A stretch of 36,850 bases of DNA from Krumholzibacterium sp965370495 (GCA_965370495.1 CBDUUV010000011.1:1-36850); one strand, 5' to 3'; positions 1-8,983 are shown, counted from the stretch's first letter. The notes: generated by a model not told the origin, from the letters alone. A program made the numbers and translations.

Positions 1-57
1 ACAAACCTGTATCATAATTCATCTGACAAAAACCGTCTAACATAAAGGGAGCGCCTG

Positions 58-86
58 TTGACAAAGGCCAATGTATGCCATATAGT
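58..86 (+). promoter_or_regulatory. sigma-70 promoter for the outer-membrane protein gene
   Basis: TTGACA at 58-63 and TATAGT at 81-86 are separated by exactly 17 bases, a near-perfect sigma-70 promoter. Transcription would begin near 93, giving a leader of about 68 bases before the ATG at 161. No other gene lies between it and that ATG. Confidence 0.75.
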
Positions 87-160
87 TTTCTGTGGGATAC
101 TTCTGCGTGTATACCACACGATTTTCGTGGGGAATACTTCCAGGGAAAGGGGTAGTGATC

Positions 161-1498
161 ATGGATAGAAAAATCAGAAAATATGTAACAACCCTTACAC
201 TGATTTTATTTTTATTCACACCGGTAGCAGCCAGCGCTCAGCTCATGGGCCTGATGACACTCGAGAGGCTCTCGCTTCTCGATACATATGGTTCCGGTGG
301 AAGGCCGTTTGCGATGGGTGGAGCCTATACAGCTGTAAGCAACGATGCTTTCGCCCTGCTCTACAACCCTGCCGGCCTTACCCTGGTCGATCGTAAGGAA
401 GTAATATTCGGAATCCATCATGCCAGCCTGGATATTGACAACGAGTACGAGGGATGGAAGGCCATGACATCGAACTCGAATACTTCTTTCAGCCACTTTG
501 CCATAATCTCTCCAACAGGTTCCTATGCGACTAACATAGTCGCGGGGTTGGGAGTCTTCCGCGTTGGAAACTCGGACCTCGAGTATATCAAAAAAGGGTT
601 GAGGCCCGACATAGATGGAACGATCGAAAATGCATTCCTGCAATCGGGTTCGATATATCAGTACAGGTTCGGCTTTGGCGCAGAGATTTCTCCCAGGGTG
701 TCGGTTGGTGCAACACTTGTCCTATGGGATGAATCGGTGAAGTTTACAGAGACCTTGAAATTCAACCATACAGGCACGGATTCAAGCTATCTCTATGTGG
801 ACGATACTACGGCCGAACTTGATGGTATCAGTATTGAATTCGGGCTGATGATGTGGCTGAACGAGTATTTACGCGCGGGCCTGACCTTCTCTTCCCCGGT
901 ATCCATCAGTTACAACGGAGAGGGGAGCGATCTGTATGAAGGAACTTTTCCAGACAGCATTATTGGATGGGACACTGAGCCTGAATATTATTACATAGAA
1001 GATGATTTCACCCTGCCGATGCGGTTCAGGGGAGGCCTTTCATTCCAGGCAGGCGGTATCCTCGTGGCAGCCGATTTATCATACTGCGATTATTCCCAGA
1101 CCAAATATAATGGCATAAAACTTATTAATAAGGATGCGCCCAACTCGGATATCCTCAAGACTGTCATAAGCTATAATATAGGAGCTGAATTCATCTTCCC
1201 ATTTGCCCCGGTCAGGATCAGGGCAGGTTATGCCTTTATTCCTCTGAAGCTCAAAGGAATGGACGAGATCACTTATGTTATAGATACGCCGGAAGAATGG
1301 GGACTGGTCACCGAATACGATTTCTACGATGTTAAAAATGAAAGACAATTCTTCACCCTGGGAATCGGCGGGATCATCGACGATGTCCTTTCTCTCGACC
1401 TGGGCATTGTCTTCGGCAGTTTCGAGCGGAAAACCCCCTACCTTACGGAAAAACGCGATATGCTCGAAATAGTCATCACTGGTGGTTACCGTTTCTGA
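161..1498 (+). CDS. PorV/FadL-like outer-membrane beta-barrel protein
   Basis: A 445-residue exported protein. It opens with a basic n-region and hydrophobic stretch ending ASA|Q near residue 26, a signal peptidase I site. The mature start carries a GGRPFAMGGAYTAVSNDA segment followed by LLYNPAGL, the hallmark of the OmpP1/FadL and PorV/PorQ-like barrels, in which the N-terminus plugs the barrel. Alternating hydrophobic strands run to a C-terminal GGYRF, with the terminal Phe expected of a BAM substrate. I chose the ATG at 161 (GGGAAAGGGG upstream) over an in-frame ATG at 92, because only the former places the signal peptide at the N-terminus. The substrate is unknown; hydrophobic-compound uptake or a secretion-linked role is inference from the family. 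Confidence 0.8.
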   Translation: MDRKIRKYVTTLTLILFLFTPVAASAQLMGLMTLERLSLLDTYGSGGRPFAMGGAYTAVSNDAFALLYNPAGLTLVDRKEVIFGIHHASLDIDNEYEGWKAMTSNSNTSFSHFAIISPTGSYATNIVAGLGVFRVGNSDLEYIKKGLRPDIDGTIENAFLQSGSIYQYRFGFGAEISPRVSVGATLVLWDESVKFTETLKFNHTGTDSSYLYVDDTTAELDGISIEFGLMMWLNEYLRAGLTFSSPVSISYNGEGSDLYEGTFPDSIIGWDTEPEYYYIEDDFTLPMRFRGGLSFQAGGILVAADLSYCDYSQTKYNGIKLINKDAPNSDILKTVISYNIGAEFIFPFAPVRIRAGYAFIPLKLKGMDEITYVIDTPEEWGLVTEYDFYDVKNERQFFTLGIGGIIDDVLSLDLGIVFGSFERKTPYLTEKRDMLEIVITGGYRF

Positions 1499-1987
1499 TC
1501 AATCGGTCTTTCGACTGATTCCACGAAGAAGCAAGAGGTAGGCTTCGTCCAGTTTTGATTGCACTTCCTCTGACAGCCCACCACCTGACTCGAGTACCTG
1601 CGCGTAGTGCTGTTCAATATACCTGCATAAAAACACGTTCTGCCTGTCTATCTCGCTTTGAACAAGCTTCAGGACTTCTTCCCTGTTTTTCCGGAAAGCC
1701 TCGTTTTCTTCCTTGCGATCCTTGTTGTGAAAAAATTCGTTTAACAGCTGCAGCCAGTAAGTATCGTGCTTCCCACCGTTATCCATAACACAACCAGGAA
1801 CATCCGTGAGAAAACAATATCCATAAATGAAATATGTGCAGTTCAGAAGCCCCTGGAGGAAATGGCGCCTGTGACAATCAACCGACATCTTCTCGAGGCT
1901 GCATGGAAGCTGGCACTCCTCACAAATTATTTCTGGATCGCACCCGAATGTAAAAGGATATTCTCTTGCTTTTCCCGAGTTTTTCAT
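1499..1987 (-). CDS. Cys-rich small protein of unknown function, last gene of the fab-rnc block
   Basis: A 162-residue protein I do not recognise. Eight cysteines fall within residues 16-66 (16, 22, 25, 29, 38, 50, 58, 66), including a C-x2-C-x3-C run, and one more lies near residue 121. This suggests a metal or Fe-S site. The second half (about 75-160) is charged and probably helical. There is no signal peptide, so it is probably cytoplasmic. It starts 8 bases after the rnc stop behind GAGGAAGGG and is therefore probably co-transcribed with rnc. Its stop codon directly abuts the stop of the convergent porin gene. Confidence 0.7.
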   Translation of the reverse strand: MKNSGKAREYPFTFGCDPEIICEECQLPCSLEKMSVDCHRRHFLQGLLNCTYFIYGYCFLTDVPGCVMDNGGKHDTYWLQLLNEFFHNKDRKEENEAFRKNREEVLKLVQSEIDRQNVFLCRYIEQHYAQVLESGGGLSEEVQSKLDEAYLLLLRGISRKTD

Positions 1988-1995
1988 ACCCTTCC

Positions 1996-2751
1996 TCAGT
2001 GTATCTTCCGAAGTCTGGTAAGAGCTTCCTTTGCCGCCATCTGTTCAGCGTCTTTTTTGCTCTTGCCACGTCCCTTACCGACAATCCCGTCACTTACCTT
2101 CACTTCTATGAGAAACATTTTCTCGTGCTCCGGCCCGGTCGTCGATTTTATCCGGTATCTCGGATAACCCTTGTATTTTCTCTGCGTCCATTCCTGAAGA
2201 TAGCTTTTGTAATTGATATGGTCGGTATGCTCTATGATCTCGTCGATATCGCTCAGGACCAGCTCTTCGATAAAATTGCGCGATGGTTCAAGCCCCCCAT
2301 CCATGTACATCGCCCCGATCACGGATTCCAGCACGGCAGCCCGGATGGAATCCTGTCCGTGTACTCCTCCCTTGAATGCATTGTCACTTAGGATCACGTG
2401 TTCCTTGAGATCGATAGAATCGGCCATTTTTGAAAGCACATTCCTGCTCACCAGGAGTGACTTCTTTTTAGTCAGCTGCCCCTCGTTCTCATCCGGAAAA
2501 CTTCTTATTAAAAATTCCGTCGTCACAAGGGCAAGAACCGAATCGCCAAGAAACTCGAGCCTTTCGTATGTGATGCCTTCTTCTCCGGGCTGAAGTTCAC
2601 CAAGCATTGACCGATGAGTGAGGGCTTCGACAATGAATGCTTTATTCCTGAAAACATATCCGATCTTTTTCTCGAGCACTGATACATGCTCGGGGGCACT
2701 CACAACACCAGGCCTGAAGAATTTCCTGAGCCCGTCGAACAATCTCCGCAT
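1996..2751 (-). CDS. rnc: ribonuclease III
   Basis: Double-stranded-RNA endonuclease of 251 residues acting in rRNA and mRNA processing. The nuclease domain (about 25-155) carries the signature ERLEFLGDS, with acidic ligands E66 and D70. A C-terminal dsRNA-binding domain (about 178-250) ends in a KSKKDAEQMAAKEAL helix. The second catalytic motif, normally AD-x-x-E, reads RAAVLESVIGA here: E142 is present but the expected Asp is Ala139 (codon GCC at 2335-2337). Overall length and dsRBD are normal, so the gene is intact, but metal binding may be altered. It sits 18 bases after fabF, as in many fab-rnc clusters. Confidence 0.95.
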   Translation of the reverse strand: MRRLFDGLRKFFRPGVVSAPEHVSVLEKKIGYVFRNKAFIVEALTHRSMLGELQPGEEGITYERLEFLGDSVLALVTTEFLIRSFPDENEGQLTKKKSLLVSRNVLSKMADSIDLKEHVILSDNAFKGGVHGQDSIRAAVLESVIGAMYMDGGLEPSRNFIEELVLSDIDEIIEHTDHINYKSYLQEWTQRKYKGYPRYRIKSTTGPEHEKMFLIEVKVSDGIVGKGRGKSKKDAEQMAAKEALTRLRKIH

Positions 2752-2769
2752 GAGAAGTAATAATCCCCT

Positions 2770-4011
2770 TTATACCTCAAACCTCGATAGTAGAAGACTG
2801 ACATTATGCCCGCCGAATCCGAACGAATTGCTAAGAATATACTTTAATTCCTTCTCCATGGCCGCACCCTGCACATGGTTGGCCGGGCACTCCGGATCAA
2901 TATTCTCCAGGTTGGCTGTAGGAGGCATCGTCTGCTCGATTAATGCCTTCACGCAGACAATGAATTCGACACCCGCCGCCGCACCTAAAAGATGTCCCGT
3001 TGTGGATTTTGTGGAGCTGACATGAAGAGTCTCCCGGTCTCCAAAAACACTCTGTATAGCTTCTGATTCCGCCTTGTCATTGTAATGAGTCGACGTGCCA
3101 TGCGCATTGATATAATCGACCGCTTCCGGCTCGATCCCCGCATCCTTCAACGCCATTCTCATTGCCAGCCTTGCGCCGGAACCTCCGGGGGCGGGAGAAG
3201 TCATATGATACGCGTCGCCCGACATCCCCACTCCGACCAGTTCGGCCAGGATTTTCGCGCCTCTCGCCCTGGCATGTTCAAGCTCCTCGAGGAGAACAAT
3301 ACCTGCTCCTTCGGCCATCACGAAACCATCGCGGTCTCTGTCGAATGGTCTGCTGGCAGTCTTCGGATCATCGTTGCGGGTCGAAAGCGCTTTCATCGAA
3401 CAAAAGCCGCCGAGAGCCATCGGCGAGATCGTGCCTTCAGTTCCACCAGTCAATGCGGCCTCTGAATAACCGTTTTTGATCAGTATGAACGAAGTCGCAA
3501 TCGCATTCCCTCCGGATGCGCATGCCGACACGGTACAGAAGTTGGGCCCCTTAAGACCATACCTGATCGATACCAGGCCCGATGCCATATCGGATATCAT
3601 CATGGGAATATAGAATGGACTGATCCTGCCCGGCCCCTTATTGATAAAATTACTGTGTTGCTTCTCGAAGGTAATGATGCCACCGATTCCCGATCCGATG
3701 ACCGTCGCGAAATTTTCGCCGTCGATCTCCTTGCCTTCAAGATCCTTCATCGCCTCCTGCGAGGCAGCCAGCGCAAGATGGACAAACCGATCCATCCGTC
3801 TTGATTCTTTCTTGTCGATATAATCGAGAGGGTCAAAATCCTTGACCTCCCCGCCTACCTGGCTTGCGAACCCGCTTGCATCGAATGCCTTTATCCTGTC
3901 GATGCCGGGGTTGCCGGCTTTGATATTGTCCCAGCTATCCCGCACAGTATTCCCGCACGGAGTTAATGCTCCCATTCCTGTTACAACCACTCTTCTACTG
4001 TTATCGAACAC
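2770..4011 (-). CDS. fabF: beta-ketoacyl-ACP synthase II (FabF)
   Basis: Elongating condensing enzyme of type II fatty-acid synthesis; it joins malonyl-ACP to acyl-ACP in the cytosol. The 413-residue protein has the full thiolase-fold triad: nucleophile Cys164 in VSACASGGNA, His304 in NAHGTSTHYND, and Lys335/His340 in KSTTGHLLGAAAG. Length is typical of FabF. The start is a GTG at 4009-4011 preceded by a G-run Shine-Dalgarno sequence. The gene follows acpP by 53 bases and precedes rnc by 18, so all three are probably on one transcript. Confidence 0.97.
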   Translation of the reverse strand: MFDNSRRVVVTGMGALTPCGNTVRDSWDNIKAGNPGIDRIKAFDASGFASQVGGEVKDFDPLDYIDKKESRRMDRFVHLALAASQEAMKDLEGKEIDGENFATVIGSGIGGIITFEKQHSNFINKGPGRISPFYIPMMISDMASGLVSIRYGLKGPNFCTVSACASGGNAIATSFILIKNGYSEAALTGGTEGTISPMALGGFCSMKALSTRNDDPKTASRPFDRDRDGFVMAEGAGIVLLEELEHARARGAKILAELVGVGMSGDAYHMTSPAPGGSGARLAMRMALKDAGIEPEAVDYINAHGTSTHYNDKAESEAIQSVFGDRETLHVSSTKSTTGHLLGAAAGVEFIVCVKALIEQTMPPTANLENIDPECPANHVQGAAMEKELKYILSNSFGFGGHNVSLLLSRFEV

Positions 4012-4064
4012 TTTACCCCCCCATCACAGGTCTGTTTCTGTACCGAATCACTTGCCCATGGGAG

Positions 4065-4301
4065 CTATTCCGTAACGTGAGCCTTGATATAATCGATGGC
4101 CGCACCGACTTTCGTGATATTCTCCGCATCATCATCGGGAATCTCGACACCGAATTCTTCTTCGAGAGCCATAACCAGCTCTACTGTATCCAGTGAATCG
4201 GCTCCGAGGTCGTCTATGAAGGAAGCCTCCGGAATGATCTGATCCTGGTTAACCGACAACTGGTCTTCAATTACTTTCTTTACTCTTTCCTCGATCGTCA
4301 T
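4065..4301 (-). CDS. acpP: acyl carrier protein
   Basis: A 78-residue acidic carrier that holds growing acyl chains on a 4'-phosphopantetheine arm. The modification site is Ser36 in the classic GADSLDTVEL motif at the start of helix II. I chose the ATG at 4301, giving the normal N-terminus MTIEERVKK. An upstream in-frame GTG overlaps the AGGAGG and cannot be the start. It lies between fabG and fabF, the usual order. Confidence 0.97.
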   Translation of the reverse strand: MTIEERVKKVIEDQLSVNQDQIIPEASFIDDLGADSLDTVELVMALEEEFGVEIPDDDAENITKVGAAIDYIKAHVTE

Positions 4302-4338
4302 GGTGCAATACACCTCCTGTTTGTGTTTGTCTTTCTGT

Positions 4339-5085
4339 TCAAGACATTACCATTCCACCGTCACAGTTGATTACCTGTCCTGTAACGTAACTTCCCAGCC
4401 CGGATACCAGGAACAGCACGATGTTCGCGACATCGTCACCTGTACCAAATTTTCCGAGTGGGATCATACGACGCATCCGTTCCTGAACTTCCCCGGGAAG
4501 CTCAGAGGTCATCGCCGTCTCGATAAAACCGGGCGCGATCGCATTTACCGTAAGATTTCTCGCGGCAAACTCCTTCGCTACCGATTTTGTGAACCCGATT
4601 ATACCGGCTTTGCTCGCAGCGTAATTGCTCTGACCGGCATTTCCTATCTGCCCGATCACTGACGCTACACTGACGATGCGTCCGAACCGCTTCTTGAACA
4701 TATGCCTGGCCACAACCTTTGTCATGTTGAATGTTCCGGTGAGGTTGACATCGATAACGCTCTTCCACTCATCCTCACCCATTCTGAGCAACAGGTTGTC
4801 CCTGGTAATACCAGCATTGTTCACCAGGAAATGTATCTGGTCCCTCCAGCCGAGGATCTCCTTCACACATTCCTGGACCTGGGTATAGTCGACGACATTA
4901 CACTTCAGAGCCAGTCCGCTGGAACCCGTATTCTCGAGCATCTTTACGGTTTCTCCGGCGGTTTCGAGATTGACGTCGATAACAGCGACATCCGCCCCGT
5001 TCCTGCCAAGTGCAAGCGCTATATCCCGGCCTATCCCCTGTCCGGCTCCGGTTACTACTGCCGTCTTTTCCTTCAAATCAATCAT
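4339..5085 (-). CDS. fabG: 3-oxoacyl-ACP reductase (FabG)
   Basis: NADPH-dependent short-chain dehydrogenase that reduces beta-ketoacyl-ACP in each elongation cycle. The 248-residue protein shows the cofactor motif TGAGQGIG (12-19), NNAG near 89-92, Asn114, and the catalytic Ser142, Tyr155 (SNYAASKAG) and Lys159. The start at 5085 (MIDLKEKTAVVTG) matches the family; an in-frame upstream ATG at 5118 would add an atypical 11-residue extension. It lies 56 bases after fabD and 37 before acpP. Confidence 0.96.
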   Translation of the reverse strand: MIDLKEKTAVVTGAGQGIGRDIALALGRNGADVAVIDVNLETAGETVKMLENTGSSGLALKCNVVDYTQVQECVKEILGWRDQIHFLVNNAGITRDNLLLRMGEDEWKSVIDVNLTGTFNMTKVVARHMFKKRFGRIVSVASVIGQIGNAGQSNYAASKAGIIGFTKSVAKEFAARNLTVNAIAPGFIETAMTSELPGEVQERMRRMIPLGKFGTGDDVANIVLFLVSGLGSYVTGQVINCDGGMVMS

Positions 5086-5141
5086 ATTGCTGTCCTGTAT
5101 ACCAAAAAGTCTCAGCAACGTAAAGCACTACTTTATGTAAT

Positions 5142-6077
5142 TTACAGGTTCGTTTCAAGCAAGTTCTGCAACTGCTCGGCAGTGCCGATGGGTGTAACAC
5201 GCCTCTCACGGTCGATTCGCCGCATAAGCCCCGTAAGGACCTTGCCGGGTCCTGCTTCCACGATAGCACCATCCCACTCGCTGTTAAGCACTTCCATCGA
5301 CTCGGACCATAATACCGGGCTTGTCAGCTGGCGGGAAAGCGCGTCTATAATATCGGTACTTGATCTGATAACTCTTGCATCGGCGTTGCATATGATTCCT
5401 ACCCGCGCGTCCCCAAGCTCGAAGCTCTTTATATAGGTTACAAGATCATCCTGAGCCGAAGCGACCAGAGGTGAATGAAACGCACCGCTGACATTGAGCC
5501 TGACAACCTTTTTTGCTCCTTTTGCATCCGCGATCCTCATCGCTTTCTCGACGGCTTCGATATTACCTGATACAACGATCTGTCCCGGCGAATTGATATT
5601 AGCAAGGACTACGACCTGTCCACCTGTCGAGGCCTCGTCGCAGACAACCGTGACATCATCCTTTTCCATACCGATTATCGCTGCCATCGTTCCAGGCTGG
5701 TTCACTCCCGCGTCGAACATGAGCTCTCCGCGCCTACGTACGATCTTCAGGGCATCCATACCGTCGAGCACACCGGCGGCAACGAGAGCCGAATATTCAC
5801 CAAGTGAGTGCCCCGCCGTGATCGCGGGTTCTATTCCGGCTTCTTCTCTGAGCACCTTCGTGACCGCTATGCTGTGAAGAAGAATCGCGGGCTGTGCGTT
5901 TCTCGTCTCGGTTAGAATCTCCGGGTCCCCTTCGAAACACAGATTCGAGATCGAAAATCCCAGAACTTCATCAGCCTCTCTGTAAATTTCGTCGGCACTG
6001 GGAAAATCCCGGACAAGATCCCTGCCCATACCGGCATACTGCGACCCCTGACCTGGAAACAGCATTGCCACTTTCAT
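5142..6077 (-). CDS. fabD: malonyl-CoA:ACP transacylase (FabD)
   Basis: Loads malonyl groups from CoA onto ACP. The 311-residue protein shows the N-terminal FPGQGSQYAGMG oxyanion motif, nucleophile Ser91 in GHSLGEYSAL, and His201 in VSGAFHSPLV. Length is typical. The start has AAGGAGA seven bases upstream of the ATG. It lies between fabH and fabG in the standard order. Confidence 0.97.
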   Translation of the reverse strand: MKVAMLFPGQGSQYAGMGRDLVRDFPSADEIYREADEVLGFSISNLCFEGDPEILTETRNAQPAILLHSIAVTKVLREEAGIEPAITAGHSLGEYSALVAAGVLDGMDALKIVRRRGELMFDAGVNQPGTMAAIIGMEKDDVTVVCDEASTGGQVVVLANINSPGQIVVSGNIEAVEKAMRIADAKGAKKVVRLNVSGAFHSPLVASAQDDLVTYIKSFELGDARVGIICNADARVIRSSTDIIDALSRQLTSPVLWSESMEVLNSEWDGAIVEAGPGKVLTGLMRRIDRERRVTPIGTAEQLQNLLETNL

Positions 6078-6135
6078 TCTGGTTTCTCCTTATATCCTAA
6101 AATCCAGGCTCCCCGTAAACCCGGGACGCGGTTCC

Positions 6136-7134
6136 TTATTTTCTGAAAAGTACCGATCCCCACGTCAAACCACCACCAAAGGCAACCATGATCACAAGAT
6201 CGTCCTTCTTGAGAACACCGCTCTCATTCAACTCCCCGAGCGCAATCGGTATACTGGCGGTCGAGGTGTTTCCAACCCTGTCTATATTGACAACGACCTG
6301 TTCCTTCTTCAGTTTCAATCTCTTCCTGACTCCTTCGATAATACGTATATTCGCCTGATGAGGGATCAGAAAATCTATATCGTCTCTTGTCACGCCTGCC
6401 TCGGTAAGCGTTCTCTCGGCAGCATCGACCATATTCCTGACAGCATACTTGAAGAGCCCGTCACCCTTCATCTTGACATACTGGAGACCCTCGTCAAGAT
6501 TCTCATGGGTCAGAGGATATCTCGAACCACCACCCGGCAGGTAAAGAAGTTCACCCAGAGACCCGTCACTCTGCATATACGTTCCGAGAATACCTTCTCC
6601 ATACGGACATCTTTCTATTACTACTGCTCCGGCTCCATCACCGAAAAGGATACATGTCTTCCGGTCTTCCCAGTCAGTAATCCGTGTCAATACCTCGACA
6701 CCTACAACCAGCGCTTTATTTACGTGTCCTACAGCGACCATCGACTGGGCAAGGGTAAGCGAATATATAAAGCCCGAACATGCGGCACTGACATCAAAGG
6801 CTGCTGCCTTTTTCGCGCCAAGCCTGTCCTGGATGATACACCCTGTCGACGGAAGCGCCATATCAGCAGTCACCGTGGCCACGATGATAAGATCAAGATC
6901 CTTCGGATCGACATCCGCGTCTTTTAAAGCCATTTTTACAGCTTCCATCGAAAGATCGCTCGCTGCCTGGGAATCTTTGGCCATCCTTCTTTCCCTGATA
7001 CCTGTCCGGGTGATGATCCATTCATCGCTCGTATCGACCATCTTTTCGAGATCCGCATTCGTAATAATCTTTTCGGGAATATAGTAACCCATTCCGATTA
7101 TCTTTGCGCTCATCTTCCCGGTATTTTCACTCAC
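6136..7134 (-). CDS. fabH: beta-ketoacyl-ACP synthase III (FabH)
   Basis: Initiating condensing enzyme that joins acetyl-CoA or a branched primer to malonyl-ACP. The 332-residue protein carries the Cys119 nucleophile (SAACSGFIYSL), His259 (IPHQANIRI) and Asn289 (VGNTSTAS). The start is a GTG whose GTGA overlaps the plsX stop by four bases, with GGAGG about ten bases upstream inside plsX, so the two are translationally coupled. An in-frame ATG seven codons later (7113) is possible but lacks an equally good ribosome-binding site. Confidence 0.96.
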   Translation of the reverse strand: MSENTGKMSAKIIGMGYYIPEKIITNADLEKMVDTSDEWIITRTGIRERRMAKDSQAASDLSMEAVKMALKDADVDPKDLDLIIVATVTADMALPSTGCIIQDRLGAKKAAAFDVSAACSGFIYSLTLAQSMVAVGHVNKALVVGVEVLTRITDWEDRKTCILFGDGAGAVVIERCPYGEGILGTYMQSDGSLGELLYLPGGGSRYPLTHENLDEGLQYVKMKGDGLFKYAVRNMVDAAERTLTEAGVTRDDIDFLIPHQANIRIIEGVRKRLKLKKEQVVVNIDRVGNTSTASIPIALGELNESGVLKKDDLVIMVAFGGGLTWGSVLFRK

Positions 7135-8132
7135 AGATGTTCCGCCTCCATTCTGGCTTTCAGTTTCTTGTTGATGCCGCTTTCGAAAATGCGTTCCGCA
7201 GCAAAAAGAGCATTCTTAATCGCCTTGGCGTTAGACCCTCCATGCCCGATGATCGTGACACCGTCTACACCCAGAAGAGGCATCCCGCCATATTCGGAAT
7301 AATCCAGAGTCTTTTTCACCTTCGCAAATGTCGGCTTCATCAGTAACGCACCAGCTTTTGCCAGCACACTCCTGGCGACCCCTTCCCTGATCAGACTATT
7401 CATATAATCAATTATGCTTTCTGTAAACTTTAAAACAACATTCCCCGTAAATCCATCAGTCACGACGACATCAACTGTATCCGCAAAGATGTCGTGCCCT
7501 TCGACATTCCCAACGAAATTAAGACCGCTCTTCTCCAAAAGCTTATGGGACTCTCTAACAAGTTCGCTACCTTTGGATGATTCCTCTCCTATACTGAGCA
7601 GACCTACCCTGGGGTTTTTCCTGTCCAGTAAATTTTCGGCATAAACCGAGCCCATTATCGCAAACTGTTCCAGGTGTTTCGGGATACAATCGGAATTCGC
7701 ACCACCATCGAGAAATATTGTTCCACCACTTTTTGTTGGAAAATGAATCACGATCGCAGGCCTGGAGATCCCCGGGATCCTGCCATATGAAAAAAGAGAC
7801 GACGCAACAGCGCTCCCCGTGTTTCCAGCGCTGAGAACCGCCTGAACATGGCCATCTTTCAGCAACCTGGTAGCTACAGCTATAGAAGAGTTTTTTTTCC
7901 GTCTGAGTGCTGACGCGGGGCTCTCCGACATCCCGATGACTTCGGACGCGTGAACAATCTCAATATGATCCGTCGAAACCCCGCTTGCGGCCATGTATTC
8001 ATCGAGGACATCCCGACGGCCGACCAGTATTATATCAAACCGGCCCGAAGCCGCCCGGACAGCATCAACCGCACCGCAGATGATTTCTTCGGGCGCTCTG
8101 TCACCGCCCATTGCGTCCAAAGCAATTTTCAT
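7131..8132 (-). CDS. plsX: phosphate acyltransferase PlsX
   Basis: Makes acyl-phosphate from acyl-ACP, feeding PlsY in phospholipid synthesis. The 333-residue protein opens with the family motif MKIALDAMGGDRAPEEI. It contains the SPASALRRKKNSSI segment, SAGNTGSAVASS and the late GVDGVTIIGHGGSN motif. It sits between rpmF and fabH, a strongly conserved bacterial neighbourhood, and overlaps fabH by four bases. A CGGAGT ribosome-binding site supports the ATG start. Confidence 0.96.
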   Translation of the reverse strand: MKIALDAMGGDRAPEEIICGAVDAVRAASGRFDIILVGRRDVLDEYMAASGVSTDHIEIVHASEVIGMSESPASALRRKKNSSIAVATRLLKDGHVQAVLSAGNTGSAVASSLFSYGRIPGISRPAIVIHFPTKSGGTIFLDGGANSDCIPKHLEQFAIMGSVYAENLLDRKNPRVGLLSIGEESSKGSELVRESHKLLEKSGLNFVGNVEGHDIFADTVDVVVTDGFTGNVVLKFTESIIDYMNSLIREGVARSVLAKAGALLMKPTFAKVKKTLDYSEYGGMPLLGVDGVTIIGHGGSNAKAIKNALFAAERIFESGINKKLKARMEAEHL

Positions 8133-8213
8133 TTCTACTCCGGAATATTCCTGAATAACAAACGCACGCGCCCTGTCATCGACCGGGGATTCTGCTTATT
8201 GCCGTTGAAAGGA

Positions 8214-8405
8214 TTACTTTTCTTCCTTGACAACAGGCTTGATGACTTCGCGTCCGGCATAATAGCCACAGCTCGGGCAAACCACATGAGGTTGCTTCGG
8301 CTGATGGCAATGCGAACATACGGCCAGCGTTGGCGCTGAAATATTCTTATGAGTTCTGCGTTTGTTTTTCTTCGATTTCGAAGTCCGTCTTTTTGGTACT
8401 GCCAT
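8214..8405 (-). CDS. rpmF: 50S ribosomal protein L32
   Basis: A 63-residue basic protein of the large ribosomal subunit. The N-terminus MAVPKRRTSKSKKNKRR is diagnostic. Cys30, Cys33, Cys43 and Cys46 form a zinc ribbon, so this is the zinc-binding (C+) form. It follows the DUF177 gene by 26 bases and precedes plsX by 81, the common yceD-rpmF-plsX order. Confidence 0.97.
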   Translation of the reverse strand: MAVPKRRTSKSKKNKRRTHKNISAPTLAVCSHCHQPKQPHVVCPSCGYYAGREVIKPVVKEEK

Positions 8406-8431
8406 GATAACTCCTCCCGCCCACGGGAATC

Positions 8432-8971
8432 TTACTTAACGTCCTTTTCGTCCATGAGACCTTTCAGAACACCCCATCTGGGGTCGCCTTCTTCCTCCTT
8501 GCAGCCGCAATCGCCGTCATTCAGGTTCTTTCCACAAGTTACGCACAGGCCGGCACAATCCTCGCTGCAAACATATTTTATCGGAAGCTCCAGCATTACA
8601 GCTTCCCTGACGCGGGGAAATAAATCGTAACAAAAAGTATTCGCCTGCGAAAGAACAATAAAACCATCATCTTCTGCTTCTTCAGGCAACTTGACTTTTT
8701 CACCGCACTGGAATACGATTTTGAAACTCGTATTCACTCTATAAACAAAGCGCTTCATGCATCGGCTGCAATCTGTCTTCAAATCACAACCGACCTCTGC
8801 TTCGAGCAGATACTGGCTTCCCGTTCTGGTAACATCCGCCGTTACCGTTACGATACAATCCCTTTCTGCCTCGTCTACAGAGGTAAACGTAAACCGCTCT
8901 TTGAAAGGAAAGGACTCACGATACTCCACATGACCGAGATCCAGTTCCATCTTATGAATACTCTTCTCCAT
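8432..8971 (-). CDS. DUF177 (YceD/YlbN) family protein
   Basis: A 179-residue DUF177 protein. The family sits next to rpmF in most bacteria and has been linked to 23S rRNA metabolism or ribosome assembly; its mechanism is not settled. Here it has the expected paired cysteines C68-x2-C71 in the middle and a C-terminal cluster C135, C139, C143, C146, C155, C157, likely a metal site. The N-terminal half is beta-rich. It follows ndk by 12 bases, so it is probably co-translated with it. Confidence 0.88.
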   Translation of the reverse strand: MEKSIHKMELDLGHVEYRESFPFKERFTFTSVDEAERDCIVTVTADVTRTGSQYLLEAEVGCDLKTDCSRCMKRFVYRVNTSFKIVFQCGEKVKLPEEAEDDGFIVLSQANTFCYDLFPRVREAVMLELPIKYVCSEDCAGLCVTCGKNLNDGDCGCKEEEGDPRWGVLKGLMDEKDVK

Positions 8972-8983
8972 AAAGCGTTTATA

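Noticed and set aside
4301..4313. GTG start for acpP at 4313
   Set aside because: The codon lies within the AGGAGGTG Shine-Dalgarno sequence that serves the ATG at 4301.
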